From contig JBBCBC010000025.1 of assembly GCA_037126765.1 (NCBI GenBank), positions 14,440,175 through 14,504,174 of the forward strand: a stretch of DNA of 64,000 nucleotides, read 5' to 3'. Below the pieces are notes generated by a model, which worked only from the letters and a program-made list of their open reading frames with translations, made no database searches and was not told where the DNA came from. The translations under genes and the position numbers were made by a program. Below are positions 22,275-33,457 of this stretch, in pieces. This DNA comes from Stenogyne calaminthoides (Eukaryota; Streptophyta; Magnoliopsida; Lamiales; Lamiaceae). Numbering within the stretch: position 1 is the stretch's first letter; each line of letters starts with the position of its first letter.

Positions 22275-23383
22275 TTTTAGGATAACGATTCCAAGATTTA
22301 GATTTTCTTGAATTTATGAGATACACTTGTATTCCAAGAATACATATCTTCCATTATATCTTTTCACGAAAATCAAGAAAATCTTTCTTTCCCTTTATTT
22401 CTCATAATTTACGAAAATTCCACATAAATAACTAAGTGGGAGATTTCTTGAATTTAATGAGATAATCTTGTATTCTAAGAATACATATCCTCATTCCATA
22501 ACAAAATTAAAAGAAAATCTTTCTCCCCTTTTATTCATGTTTTTCGAAAAAATTGGAAAAAATAAGCAACCATAATTTATTTTATTTTAAACACCTTTTT
22601 CAGTTATTGGACTTTATCTTTGGGCTACTTGAGGGGCCTTTAGAAGAATTAAGATTGGACCTTCTAATGGACTTTGAATATCTAATATTGAGCCACAATA
22701 TTATTCAAGCCCATAAATATTAATTAATCCCACTACATAATTAATATTGCACTATCCATCTTAACCCATATTACTGTTAATATGGCTCCCGGTTATTATT
22801 TCCCGTGTTTAAGATTATCCAGCCCATTAATTAATTCAAGCCACTGAAACAACTTTTATTTAATTAATATTTTTTTCCTAGGTCAAGGAACGGTTCAACA
22901 TTATTATCCATACCGAAAACTAATTCCACTTGCAAGATTTGGTATGATAAATCTTATGAACCTCCCAAGGGGGCAAACCGAACAAGCGTACTTGCACACG
23001 TTTCTTCGTATTAAATCTTAGCAATCACATGTGACCAATAATATTGCCCAAGATATAAAGTATTGAATCTCATTGATTCTCTACCCATCATAAGTCAAAG
23101 CAATAATTACTAACCACACACGATCCTATTTAAGGGATGAAGATTAAGAAATAACGAACCACTGAGGTCTAATTCTTCCTAATTCAGTGCTGAAGAATTT
23201 ATCCTCCTGTAGGTCCTATTCAGTGCATCAGTCATACTGTTTATTGAACAGTTATGCAGTAAATATATGTAACATTCAATGATATTTAAAGCGTCAGTGA
23301 TAAATAATTTATTTCAGTAAATAAGACAGAAATTCAGTTTGGTTATACAAAGTAAAAGCATACTTTCAAGTATAACCCCAACA
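22275..23383 (-). repeat. PAL 3' LTR, truncated
   Basis: On the element strand it begins TGTTGGGGTTATAC right after a polypurine tract. It aligns with 31385-32671, the first part of the 5' LTR, with a deletion of ~180 bases near 23240. It is cut at 22275, where SIRE sequence starts. It shares the AACCAAACTGAATTTCTGTC type of end with 32671 and 34331. Confidence 0.88.
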
Positions 23384-23403
23384 ATCTCCCACTTATACTC
23401 AAA
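23384..23403 (-). other. Polypurine tract of PAL element (proximal copy)
   Basis: On the minus strand TTTGAGTATAAGTGGGAGAT lies directly before the 3' LTR start. This is the expected primer site for second-strand synthesis. Confidence 0.75.
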
Positions 23404-23485
23404 ATCTTCTTTTAAGTATACTACATCATATCTCGTGTAGTTCCTAATACGTGACATCTAATGTCGCCTACACGAACCTAATAAT

Positions 23486-23505
23486 ATCTCCCACTTATAC
23501 TCAAA
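23486..23505 (-). repeat. Second identical polypurine-tract copy
   Basis: The same 20 bases as 23384-23403 recur 102 bases upstream on the element strand. This copy overlaps the pol stop codon (TGA, 23501-23503). Confidence 0.8.
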
Positions 23506-24193
23506 GCAGATTGGCAATGGTCTTGACACCCATTCTTTCCACATGTCTCTCGAATGTGTTTTGAGGCAGACCCTTTGTGAATGGATCTACTAGGTTGTAT
23601 TCTGACGCGATCTTTGCCACCTCTATATCTCCTCTCTTAACGATTTCTCGTATAAGATGGTATTTCCTTTAAATATGTTTGCTGGCCTTGTGGGCTCTTG
23701 GCTCCCTTGAATTTGCAACTGCTTCGGCATTATCACAGTAAACAGTGATTGTGCTGGGTAAATTCGGAACTACATCCATGTCCACTATGAAGTTCTTGAG
23801 CCAAACCTCTTCTTTCGCTGCCTCGCAAGTAGCTACGTATTCGGCTTCCATGGTAGAATTGGCAATGCATTTCTGTTTAACGCTTCTCCATGTCATGGCT
23901 CCTCCCCCAATGCAAAACACACTACCAGAGGTATATTTTCTAGAATCTAAGTCTTATTGGAAATCTGAGTGCGTGTAACCGATGGGGATTAGACTGTCTG
24001 ACTGATAAACTAACATTCTATCCCGAGTTCTTTTCAGATACTTCAGAATGTTCTTAACTGCCTTCCAATGCTCTTTTCCCGAATTACTTTGATATCTTGC
24101 CACCATGCCAACGACAAAGCAGATATCCAGTCTCGTGCACAACATTGCATACATAAGGCTTCCGACAGCCGAAGCATAAAGAATGTCTTTCAT
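23501..24193 (-). pseudogene. PAL Copia RNase H
   Basis: Two open pieces, 23954-24193 and 23669-23920, with the tail to the TGA at 23501. AVGSLMYAMLCTRLDI and NILKYLKRT precede the catalytic Asp in GYTHSDFQ; an in-frame stop follows. Glu is in STMEAEYVAT and Asp in VYCDNAEAV. The stop near 23667 falls in the KHI|RKYHLIRE stretch. The C-terminal VDPFTKGLP and ERHVERMGV segments are readable. Confidence 0.88.
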
Positions 24194-24208
24194 GTCATCT
24201 ATCTCTTT

Positions 24209-25018
24209 TTATGTCTTAGGGCACATTTCCTTGGATAGATGGATTCCATGTCTGAAAGGTACGAAGCCTTTCTTGGAATCCTGCATGCTGAATCGCTTCA
24301 AGACAGTGTCTATATATGAAGTTTGCGATAAGCCTATCATCATTTTCTTGCGATCTCGAGTGATCTTGATCCCAAGGATATGCCCGGCTTCCCCTAAGTC
24401 CTTCAAATCAAACTATTTTGAAAGCCATGCCCTTACGTCTGACAACACCTTTACATCATCACCGATGAGCAGAATGTCATCTACGTATAGTACTAAGAAT
24501 ACCAATGCAGTTCCGACATGCTTCTTGTACACACAACTTTCGTATTCATTTTGATCAAACCCATAGGACTTTATTACTTGATCAAAACATTGGTTCCAAG
24601 CTCTGGATGCTTGTTTGAGTCAATAAATGGACTTCTTGAGCTTGCAAACTAGGTGTTATTGGTTTTTTTCAATGAAGCATTAGGGTTGTTGAATATAGAT
24701 CTCCTCTTCAAGACTTCCGTTAAGGAAAGCCATCTTGACATCCATTTTCCAGATTTCAAAGTCAAGATTTGCAGCAATCGACAAGAGAATTCGGATGGAC
24801 TTGAGCATTGCTATAGGTGAAAAGGTTTCTTCATAGTCGATCCCCTCTTTCTGAGTATAACCTTTCGCCACAAGCCTTGCTTTGAAGGTTTCCACCTTCC
24901 CGTCCGATCCTCTTTTCCTCTTGTATACCCACTTATAGCCAATGGGTTTGACCCCATTACGTGGTTCGACTGGCTCCCACACTCTGTTATGATCCATAGA
25001 ACCCATTTCGGCTTCCAT
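24209..25018 (-). pseudogene. PAL Copia reverse transcriptase
   Basis: The N-terminal half is open at 24680-25018 (GYKWVYKRKRG, KARLVAKGYTQ, WKMDVKMAFLNG with the first Asp). The region 24600-24680 is degenerate. The catalytic YVDD is intact in LYVDDILLIGDD near 24490. A stop separates it from KDLGEAGHILGIKI at 24209-24406. Two or more lesions inactivate the frame. Confidence 0.9.
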
Positions 25019-25024
25019 TGCTGT

Positions 25025-26143
25025 TTACCAAGAAACCGCATCCTTGTCTTGGATTGCCTCGTCGTAAGTCCATGGGTCTGATTCATCTTTACCGGGGACT
25101 AAGTCCGGGGACTCTCCTATCCCCATGAATCTCTCGGGTTGTCTTACAACCCTCCCACTACGACGAGGTTCCGGTTGTGTAAGTGTGTCATTTGGTATGT
25201 CATCTTGTACAGTTGGTACTGAGGTTAGCCCCCTTAGCTCATTTAAGGTAATCTCACTTCTGGGCTTTCTGTCGTTCATATAGTCTTCTTCCAAAAATCT
25301 AAAGTGGGTGCTTATTACCACCATTTGATCTTCGGGACCATAGAACATACACCCTTTTGTTCCCTCGGGGTATCCTATAAACAGCCTTAATTCTGATCGA
25401 GGATCCAATTTTCTGGCTTCCTTTTCCAACACGTAGGCCGGACACCCCCAAATTCTAATGTGTCTCAAACTGGGCTTGCGCCCAGTCCACAATTCTTTGG
25501 GAGTTTTGGGAACCGATTTGGATGGCACCAATTTCAGAATATAAGCCGCTGTTTCCAAGGCATGACCCCAGAACGACTTGGGTAGATCAGCATAACTCAT
25601 CATTGATCTAACCATTTCTAAAAGAGTTCTGTTTCTTTGCTCTGTAACCCCGTTTTGTTGAGGGGTTCCGGGTGTAGTTAGCTGGGATACAATCCCTTCA
25701 TCTGACAAGTAGTTCAAAAACTCATCGCTGAGGTACTCGCCTCCACTATCAGATCGTAGAGACTTGATACGTTTTTCCCTACGATTCTCTGCTTGAGCCT
25801 TAAATTCTTTGAATTTGTCAAAGGTCTCAGATTTATGCTTCATAAGAAAAATGTAGTCGTACCTTGAGTAATCATCAATAAAGGTGACGAAATACTCATA
25901 ACCTCCTCTTGCTTTGATTGACATTGGACCATATACGTCTGTGTGAACGGTTTCTAACACTTCTTTGGCTCTATTCCCCTTGGCTCCGAATGCCCTCTTG
26001 GTCATTTTACCCTCCAAACATGATTCGCAAGTTGGGATTGATTCAACCCGGAGAGACTCCAATGAACCATCTTCCACCAACCTTTGAATCCTTTTTGGAT
26101 TAATATGTCCCAATCTAAGATGCCATAAAAGTGTCTCGTTCAC
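25025..26143 (-). pseudogene. PAL Copia integrase
   Basis: A 372-residue open stretch. Zinc domain: LWHLRLGHIN and CESCLEGK. Core: Asp in TVHTDVYGPM, Asp in LRSDSGGEYL and Glu in PQQNGVTEQRNRT, so all three catalytic residues are present. ELWTGRKPSL and HIRIWGCPAY follow, then the Pro-rich spacer that leads to RT. It is one base out of frame with the upstream gag-protease stretch near 26140. Confidence 0.92.
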
Positions 26144-27441
26144 GTCTGATGAACGTTTTCTTTTATCTGAAACACAGTTGATGTGTTATAGGATGCATTT
26201 CGTGAGTGGTGTGCACAGTTAATTGTATAGAGATTGTTCAACAACGTTCCATGACAGATAAATGTATCATAAAAAGAAATGTTAACAACTTTATCAAAAG
26301 TAACCGAATATCCATCAAGGTAGAGTTTAGAAACCGAAATTAAATTCTTTCTAAAACTAGGAACGTAAAGAACATCTCTTAAAATTAAAACTCTGTCTTC
26401 AAAAGACAGGTTCACTTCTCCCACTACTTCAGCTGCCACTCTCGTAGCATCGCCCAGTGTGATGAGGATCTCACTCCCACTAAGTTGTCGGGTTCGCTTG
26501 AACCCCTGTAAAGTGAAACAAACATGATCAGTGGATCCCGTATCCACCACCCATAAATGGGAGGCATACGCCGCTAAACAAGTTTTAACAACTAGTGCGT
26601 GAGAATTACCTTTCTTTCCATTCCTTTTGGGTTTGGAACAGGCTGACCTCCAATGTCCTTTTTCTCCGCAGTTAAAACACTTTTCCTTTGGATTCTTTTT
26701 TACACCCAACCATTTGACTTTCTTTTCTCTACTTTTCTTGGTAGTGAGGTTTCCTTGACCAGTCACTTTTCCATCAATCTTGCCATCCGTTGGCCTAGAT
26801 TTTGAGAAAAAACTTTTGGTCACTGCGGCTTCATCTTCTTGTCCCAGATGTTTCTCTATCGTCTCCAAAGCTTCTTGAAGAGTATCCATAGTGAACATGT
26901 GATCGCCCATCACAAAACTATAGTAAAACTCATCAAAACATTTTGGAAGAGTTAGGAACAATGAATCCACTTGAACCTCACTACTATACTTAGCACCGAG
27001 ATAAGCAAGCTTGTCAAAATGACGCTTGACCTTGAGAACATGATCCCTTACGGGTGTTCCCTCGGTCATTTTCAGCATTGTTACGCCGTCACAATTAAAC
27101 TGATTGATCATGCGGTTCTTTGTTAAAAACATATCTTCGAGACTTTGCATAATTTCCGCAGCAGATTCAACACCTTCATGAATGTATCTCAAATCCTCAT
27201 ACAGAGACGTCAAGATTATATACTTCATAGGTTTGTTGGCCAGCTCCCAGTCATCATATAAAGATCTCTCATCATCAGTTGATCTTTCAGTTGGCTTGTT
27301 TGGCTTGGGCACCCCAAGAACCCAACAGTGTTTTTGTGCAGTTAGGACAAATTTCATATTACGTTTCCAAACGACATAGTTATCACCAGTTAATTGATGT
27401 TCTTTGAGTGTATATTTTAGTGGATTAAAAGGTTGCGACAT
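26140..27441 (-). pseudogene. PAL Copia gag, zinc knuckle and protease
   Basis: The start is set at 27441 (MSQPFNPLKYTL) because the gag domain begins there; the frame is open a little further to 27507. Gag helices are followed by a CCHC knuckle (CFNCGEKGHWRSAC) and the protease active site WVVDTGSTDH. The stretch ends in the pre-integrase region at 26140 with a one-base frameshift into integrase. Apart from that frameshift this part looks well preserved. Confidence 0.92.
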
Positions 27442-28998
27442 GCTGAACTGAAATAAATAACAATTTGTATAAGCATAAACATCACAAGGTTCGATCACAT
27501 GTATCATATTAAAATCTCAAAAAAAATATGAACATGCATCAGCCAACATCTCAAAACAATTTAAATAAGCCATGTGGGGTGGGTCATTGTTTAAACACAT
27601 TTAAGCAGGTTACAAACAAGAAGCAGTTACAAACCTTTAATATCCAAATTAATAGTTGGCTCCCACTTGACCAATATAAAATTGACAGGGACTTCGGGGA
27701 AGTATATGCATATCAATTTTATACCTTAGTAATAATCATGATTAAATACAGAATTACTATTTTATTTTGAACGAGCCTCGTGGGGAGGGTCATTCATCGT
27801 CGCCACTAATAATAACCCACAATCATCCTTTCGGAATTTATTCATGTGAAATCTATCTTTTGGCCGTCCCGTGGGGGGAATTTCTCCAAAAGAATCCACA
27901 AATAAATAAATCATGGAGGTCATAATTAATTCAAATTTATTATCTGAAATAAAATTGTCAATTAATTATTTAAACATACTTAGTAATTTTCGAAGGTGAG
28001 ATTTTTCAAAAACATTTTCTCATGCATCGCATATTTAAACACAATTTAAATAAGCATAAAATAATGCAAAATATCAAAACAGAAAAAAAAAAAACACATT
28101 GGGCACATATATCCAATTGTCACGGTTGATTTTTTTTTCATGTCTTAATCTTGAGAAATCGTCTTTATGGCCTTCATTGTTCGTCTCGAAAAGCTCCCAC
28201 TTGACCGTCTCGAAAAAAATGCCACATAAAGCCACGTCATCGACCAGCTCGTGGGTCGGAGTGCACGCCTTGCACTTTCCGGCACGTGTCGTCTGTGCCC
28301 GTGCCACAAGATAAGCGCGCCCGGCAAGACGTCGCTTAGCGGCCTTCGGCACATCTCGACCTTGGCGGTGCAAACCGGCTCAGATTCTGCTTGCCTTCTT
28401 CGCGCCGCCGCCCATGCCGAATCCCGCCTCGTGCCACCTTGCCCCGCCTCACCAGACACGTCCAAGACGTCGGCCGCAGCGCCACGCGGCGCATCCGCAT
28501 CCGCCGCCACGCCTGGCGCTGAGCGTCGCGTGCGACTTCGATCCCTCGTGCACTTTCGCCCACCGGCCTCACCCACGCCGTGTGCGTGCTGCTGGCGTCC
28601 GGCTTCCCCGCGTGCCTCCCTTAGCACATTTCGCGCGACGCACGCCGCCTACACCCGGTTCCGGATCTCGTCTTTTTAATTCTTCATCTCCTCCTCCGTT
28701 TCCGATCCGGTTACAATTTTCTTTACAAAAAATAAATAAACCTAGATCTAGACTAGTCTATTACATTGAACGAATCAAACAAATCCTAATCTACTCGTGG
28801 ATTTTCTCATGAGGCAAAATAAATTCGAACGAATCGAATTAAAAAACCACAATTTATATGCATGCATAAATATAAACATTCATCAAATACCACGACAATT
28901 GGATACCTGCAAAAAAGATCTAGCAATTCTACTATCGAATTTCAAATTTAATGAAAACGAATTAAATTACAATATAAAATTCAGAGCCTGAAACCGAG
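27442..28998 (-). other. Long leader of PAL Copia element
   Basis: About 1.55 kb lies between the PBS and gag. 27560-27890 contains GTGGGG-GGGTCATT type motifs three times. 28080-28110 has an A-run. 28240-28680 is strikingly GC- and CpG-rich and is listed separately. Open frames here on both strands have low-complexity Arg/Ala/Pro composition and I do not call a gene. Confidence 0.65.
28240..28680. other. GC- and CpG-rich island in PAL leader
   Basis: The base composition changes sharply from AT-rich flanks to a block dense in GCC, CGC and CGG. Both strands are open for over 140 codons (28145-28627 minus, 28251-28679 plus), as expected of GC-rich DNA that lacks stop codons. CpG is not depleted, unlike in the rest of the window. 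Confidence 0.75.
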
Positions 28999-29010
28999 GC
29001 TCTGATACCA
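28999..29010 (-). other. Primer-binding site, initiator-Met tRNA
   Basis: TGGTATCAGAGC on the minus strand, the standard PBS of plant Copia elements, four bases from the LTR end (CCCAACA-CAAC-TGGTATC). It fixes 29015 as the 3' boundary of the 5' LTR. Confidence 0.92.
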
Positions 29011-30452
29011 GTTGTGTTGGGATTATAGTGAAAAGTATGCTTTTTACTTTGTATAATCGAAACTGAATTTTCAGACTTATTTACTGAAATAAATTGTTTA
29101 TCACTGATGCTTTAAATATGATTGAATGTTACATATATTTCTTGCATAAACATTCGATAATTTCATGCGTGTTACATTGTAGTTAATTTAGTGATACGAG
29201 ATCACGAAGATTAAATTGGAGTCCTTGTAACTAAAATCACGCCGTTCACGACCTATATGGAAATGAACAACCCATCACGAAAGGTTGAGGTGTAAGGCTC
29301 AGATTGATTTGTCTTGACCAAGAGATTACACTAGTGCATGGTGATCTATTTGAATAGGACCTCTGAGGAGGATAAATTCTTTAGAAGCGAGCGATGGAGA
29401 ATTAGACCTCGGTGGTTCGTTGTTTCTTAACAACCGTCCTTAAGTAGGATCACGTGGGATTGGTAACTATTGCTTTGACTTATCATGGGTAGCGAATCGA
29501 GAGAGATTCAATACTTTTTATCTTGGACAATATTATTGGTCACATGTGATTGCTAAGATTTATCTGAAGAATCGTGTGCAAAGCACGCTTGTTTGATTTG
29601 CCCCTTGGGAGGTTCATAAGCTTTATCATAATAAATCTTGCAAGTGGAATTAGTTTCCGGTATGGATAATAATGTTGAACCGTTCCTCGACCAAGGGCAA
29701 AAGATGTTAATTAATGGAAAGCTATTTAAGTGGCTTGAATTAATTAATGGGCTAGATAATCTTAAACACGGGAAATAATGACCAAGGGCCGCCATATTTG
29801 TAATATGAGTTAAGATGGATAGTGCAATATTAATTATGTAGTGGGATTAATTAATATTTATGGGCTTGAATTATATTGTGGCTCAATATTAGATATTCAA
29901 GGTCCATTAGAAGGTCCAATCTTAATTCTCCTAAAGGCCCCCTGAGTAGCCCAACATATAGTCTAATAACTGAAAAAGGTGATTAAAATAAAATAAATAT
30001 TGTTGCTTATTTTTCCTAATATTTTCTAAATTTATGGATAAAAGAGGGAGAAAGATTTTCTTTGAATTTTGTTATGGAATGAAGATATGTATTCTTGGAA
30101 TACAAGATTATCTCATTAAATTCAAGAAATCTCCCACTTGGTTATCTATATGGAATTTTCGAAATTTTTGAAAATAATGGGCAAAAAAGATTTTCTTGAT
30201 TTTCTTGAAAAGATATTATGGAAGATATGTATTTCTTGAAATACAAGAATATCTCATAAATTCAAGAAGATCCAAATCTTGGATTCTTGCACATTAATTT
30301 TCGAAAATTACCATAACAAATAAGTTGGGATTTTGTGGAATATTATAATTATGGGAAAAAGAAATATAAGAGATATATTCAAGATTTCTTGGTGATCAAG
30401 AAAAAGTCTTTTCCCCACATTGTTTTTCCACTAGAAATTTCGACCACCTCCT

Positions 30453-30463
30453 CTTATAAATAG
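30453..30463 (+). promoter_or_regulatory. TATA box in left arm of PAL LTR
   Basis: CTTATAAATAG followed by GGGGATGA on the + strand, about 385 bases left of the palindrome centre. It points toward the centre and is antisense to gag. Confidence 0.6.
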
Positions 30464-31225
30464 GGGATGATTGTTTCATTCCCAAGTACAATTCCATGTC
30501 TTTGGAAAAATTAGCAAATCCACATAAGTGGTGCAACAAAGTTTATTTTTTCCTTTTGTTAATTGTTAAACAAGTGTACTTCCACTTAGGATAGTTGAGC
30601 AAGAGCTAAGGAATACTTGGGAAGTCCTTTTGGTTAGTCCGTCTAACGAATTCACTTTGCCATCACGAGAGAGAATGCGTTCACATAAACCCGTAGATTC
30701 ATCGCGTAGGTTTCGTGGCTTTTTTTATATGCATGATATGTTGTTGCAATTATTATTTGAATTAATATAGGATTAATTAATGCTAGTACTAATTAATGAA
30801 TTAAATTTGTATTTAAATATTCACCGAATAGAAATGCAACTCGTTTCAACAACAAGTTGATGAATAATAAATACAAATTTAATTTAATAATTATTACTAA
30901 AGCATGAATTAATCCTATATTAATTCAAATTATAATACAACAACAAATCATGCATATAAACAATTCACATAAATCCTACGCATGCGGAATAACAACGGGT
31001 TTACGTGAACTAACCTCTCGGAGTGACAACCGTTGAGAAGATGGATCTCGTTCACACGAACACACCAAAAGACCTTCTCAAGTATTCCCTTATCCTTGCT
31101 CAACAATCCGGTGGTAGGAACTCGCGAACAATTTAACAAAAGGGATAATTATGTTGCACCACCTTTGAAGATTTCTAATTTTTCCAACACATGGAATTGC
31201 ACTTGGGGATGAAAAAAATCACCCC

Positions 31226-31236
31226 CTATTTATAAG
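31226..31236 (-). promoter_or_regulatory. TATA box in right arm of PAL LTR
   Basis: CTTATAAATAG followed by GGGGGTGA on the minus strand, about 389 bases right of the palindrome centre. This is the one that would drive the element. The transcript would pass through the centre and the whole left arm before the PBS. Confidence 0.65.
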
Positions 31237-32671
31237 AGGGTGGTGGCCGATTTTTTCTAGGAAAAAAGGAAGAGAAAATCTCTTTCTTGATCTTCTCTTG
31301 AATATATATCCAATATATTCTTTTCTCCATAATTAAAATGTTCCATAAAATTCCACTCTCTTATTGTTATGGTATTTTTGAAATTTTTAGGATAAAGATT
31401 CCAAGATTTGGATCTTCTTGAATTTATGAGATACACTTGTATTCCAAGAATACATATCTTCCATAATATATTTTCAAGAAAATCAAGAAAATCTTTCTTT
31501 CCCTTTATTTCTTATAATTTTCGAAAATCCCACATAAATAACTAAGTGGGAGATTAATTGAATTTAATGAGATAATCTTGTATTCCAAGAATACATATCC
31601 TCATTCCATAACAAAATTCAAAGAAAATATTTCTCCCCTTTTATTCATATTTTTCGAAAAAATTGGAAAAAATAAGCAACCATAATTTATTTTATTTTAA
31701 ACACATTTTTCAGTTATTGGACTTTATCTTTGGGCTACTTGAGGGGCCTTTAGGAGAATTAAGATTGGACCTTCTAATGGACTTTGAATATCTAATATTG
31801 AGCCACAATATTATTCAAGCCCATAAATATTAATTAATCCCACTACATAATTAATATTGACTATCCATCTTAACCCATATTATTTGTTAATATGGCTCCT
31901 GTTATTATTTCCGTGTTTAAGTTTAAGATTATCCGGCCCATTAATTAATTCAAAGCCATCAAAACAACTTTCATTTAATTAATATCTTTTTGTCCTTGGT
32001 CAATGAACAGTTCAACATTATTATCCATACCGAAAAACTAATTCCACTTGCAAGATTTGGTATGATAAATCTTATGAACCTTCAAATCGAACAAGTGTAT
32101 TTGCATTAATTTTTCTTCAGATAAATCTTAGCAATCGCGATGTGACCAATAATATTGCTTAAGATATAAAGTATTGAATCTCATTGATTCTCTACCCGTC
32201 ATAAGTCAAAGAAATAATTACTAACCACACACGATCCTATTTAAGGGATTTAAGATTAAGAAATAACGAACCATCGAGGTCTAATTCTTCCTAATTCAAT
32301 CTTCAAGAATTTATCCTCCTCAGAGGGTCCTATTCAAATGCATCGTCATGCACTAGTGTAATCTCTTGGTCAAGACATGTCAATCTGAGCCTTACACTTC
32401 AACTTTTCACGATGGATTGTTCATTTCCATCTAGGTCGTGAACAACGTACTTTTAGTTACAAGGAACTGTTAATTTAATCTTCTGTAATCTGGTATCACT
32501 AAATTAACTACAATGTAACACGTACTGTTTATTGAACAGTTATGTAGTAAATATATGTAACATTAAATGATATTTAAAGCATCAGTGATAAATAATTTAT
32601 TTCAGTAAATAAGACAGAAATTCAGTTTGGTTATACAAAGTAAAAACATACTTTCCAGTATAACCCCAACA

Positions 32672-33457
32672 AGTAAGGCTACGAAAATTACCATCAAGCT
32701 CAAGTTATCCACAATTTCCGCAAAGAAGAACACGAAATCAAGAATATTTTCTAAATGTTCATCCCATAGTTCTTAGCACATAAATCTTATCCTCTAGCTT
32801 TATGCTACCCAAATACTAGGATAGATTTTTCAGTTGGAATACAACAAATCTTATACCCAAACCAAAAGTAAGGTTAAGTTTGTTTAGCAAGATTTCAGAC
32901 TAGGGTTTCTAGTTTCTAATTTCAGGGATTGGTTGAGTGAGAACTCTTGAAACATCTGTTGTACTTTGTGTTGGACTAACATATTAAACTAAGTCCAGTT
33001 GTTTAAGTTGGTGCCTCTGCTAATAGGGCAGAGTGAACGTAGTACAGGTTGTCCGAACCATTATAAAAATCTGGTGTGCATTATCTGATTTACCTGCTTT
33101 ACACTTTGCACACTACTTGTTAAAATATTACATGCATATTCTGAGTCTGGACCAGACTTGCATCAAGAAACTAATCTGATCAGTTTGACATTTTGTCACC
33201 TGATTCAAAACAAATAACTCATAATTCTGATTTAACAAACTGGTTTTTCACATGGGTTAGAACTTAGCTTCCTCACATCAGTTAAACTGATAGACACCGA
33301 ACTAATCTGCCCTCAGGGGATCAGTAAGTTGGATATAAGTTCAAACTAATTCACACGCACTCTGATCAGGCATACTTGCAATTCACACCTGATCTCACGC
33401 AAAAGTTTTCAGAAGTCCTAGACTTCTGCCCTTACGAAAACCCGTTCGGGACCTACA
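32672..33457 (+). repeat. SIRE 3' LTR, 3' portion
   Basis: Matches the last ~700 bases of the solo LTR at 50951-52585: CCATCAAGCT, CAAATCTTATACCCAAACC, GTGAGAACTC-TGAAACATCT, TGTGTTGGACTAACA and the end CGGGACC-ACA. It starts exactly where the PAL LTR ends, which suggests PAL inserted inside this LTR. Confidence 0.85.

Larger units (their letters stand above)
22275..32671 (-). mobile_element. PAL-family Ty1/Copia element with inverted-repeat 5' LTR
   Basis: Minus-strand element. The 5' LTR is 29015-32671, the PBS is at 28999-29010, gag to RNase H runs from 27441 down to 23501, and the 3' LTR begins at 23383 but is cut off at 22275 after ~1.1 kb. Its 5' LTR is a near-palindrome of two ~1.81-kb arms. 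It lies within the SIRE element (env-like ORF to the left, SIRE LTR to the right). No target-site duplication can be tested because the left end is truncated. Confidence 0.88.
29015..32671 (-). repeat. PAL 5' LTR: giant inverted repeat, 3657 bp
   Basis: The left arm (29015-30823) and right arm (30861-32671) are inverted copies, both ~1.81 kb, around a 37-bp spacer. Matching landmarks in both arms include TGTTGGG ends, AATGAACAA..CATC, GGTATGGATAATAATGTTGAAC, CCTAAAGGCCCC..GAGTAGCCCAA equivalents, CTTATAAATAGGGG and GGATTAATTAATG. I judge the arms clearly homologous but not recent (numerous substitutions and small gaps). The PBS sits at the left-arm end, and the 3' LTR begins with the right-arm end, so the whole unit behaves as one LTR. 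Confidence 0.85.
245..33457 (+). mobile_element. SIRE/Maximus-like Ty1/Copia element, interrupted by two nested elements
   Basis: Three blocks belong to one + strand element: gag at 245-2711, protease to env-like ORF at 16383-22274, and a 3' LTR piece at 32672-33457 that ends GGGACCTACA. The domain order (gag, protease, integrase, RT, RNase H, then an extra ORF) is that of SIRE-type Copia elements. The LTR piece matches the solo LTR at 50951-52585. The 5' LTR is missing: the gag abuts a PAL LTR at 244/245. Between 22274 and 32672 the rest of the env-like region and the start of the 3' LTR are gone, so there is a deletion as well as an insertion. All ORFs carry stops or frameshifts. Confidence 0.85.

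Noticed and set aside
28145..28679. Two overlapping long ORFs on opposite strands, possible host gene in the PAL leader
   Set aside because: Both are Arg/Ala/Pro low-complexity translations of a GC-rich block that lacks stop codons by composition; no domain on either strand.
29015..32671. The palindrome as two independent tail-to-tail solo LTRs
   Set aside because: The PBS adjoins the left-arm end and the 3' LTR starts with the right-arm end, so both outer ends serve as boundaries of one LTR. I keep the alternative open as the main refutation test.
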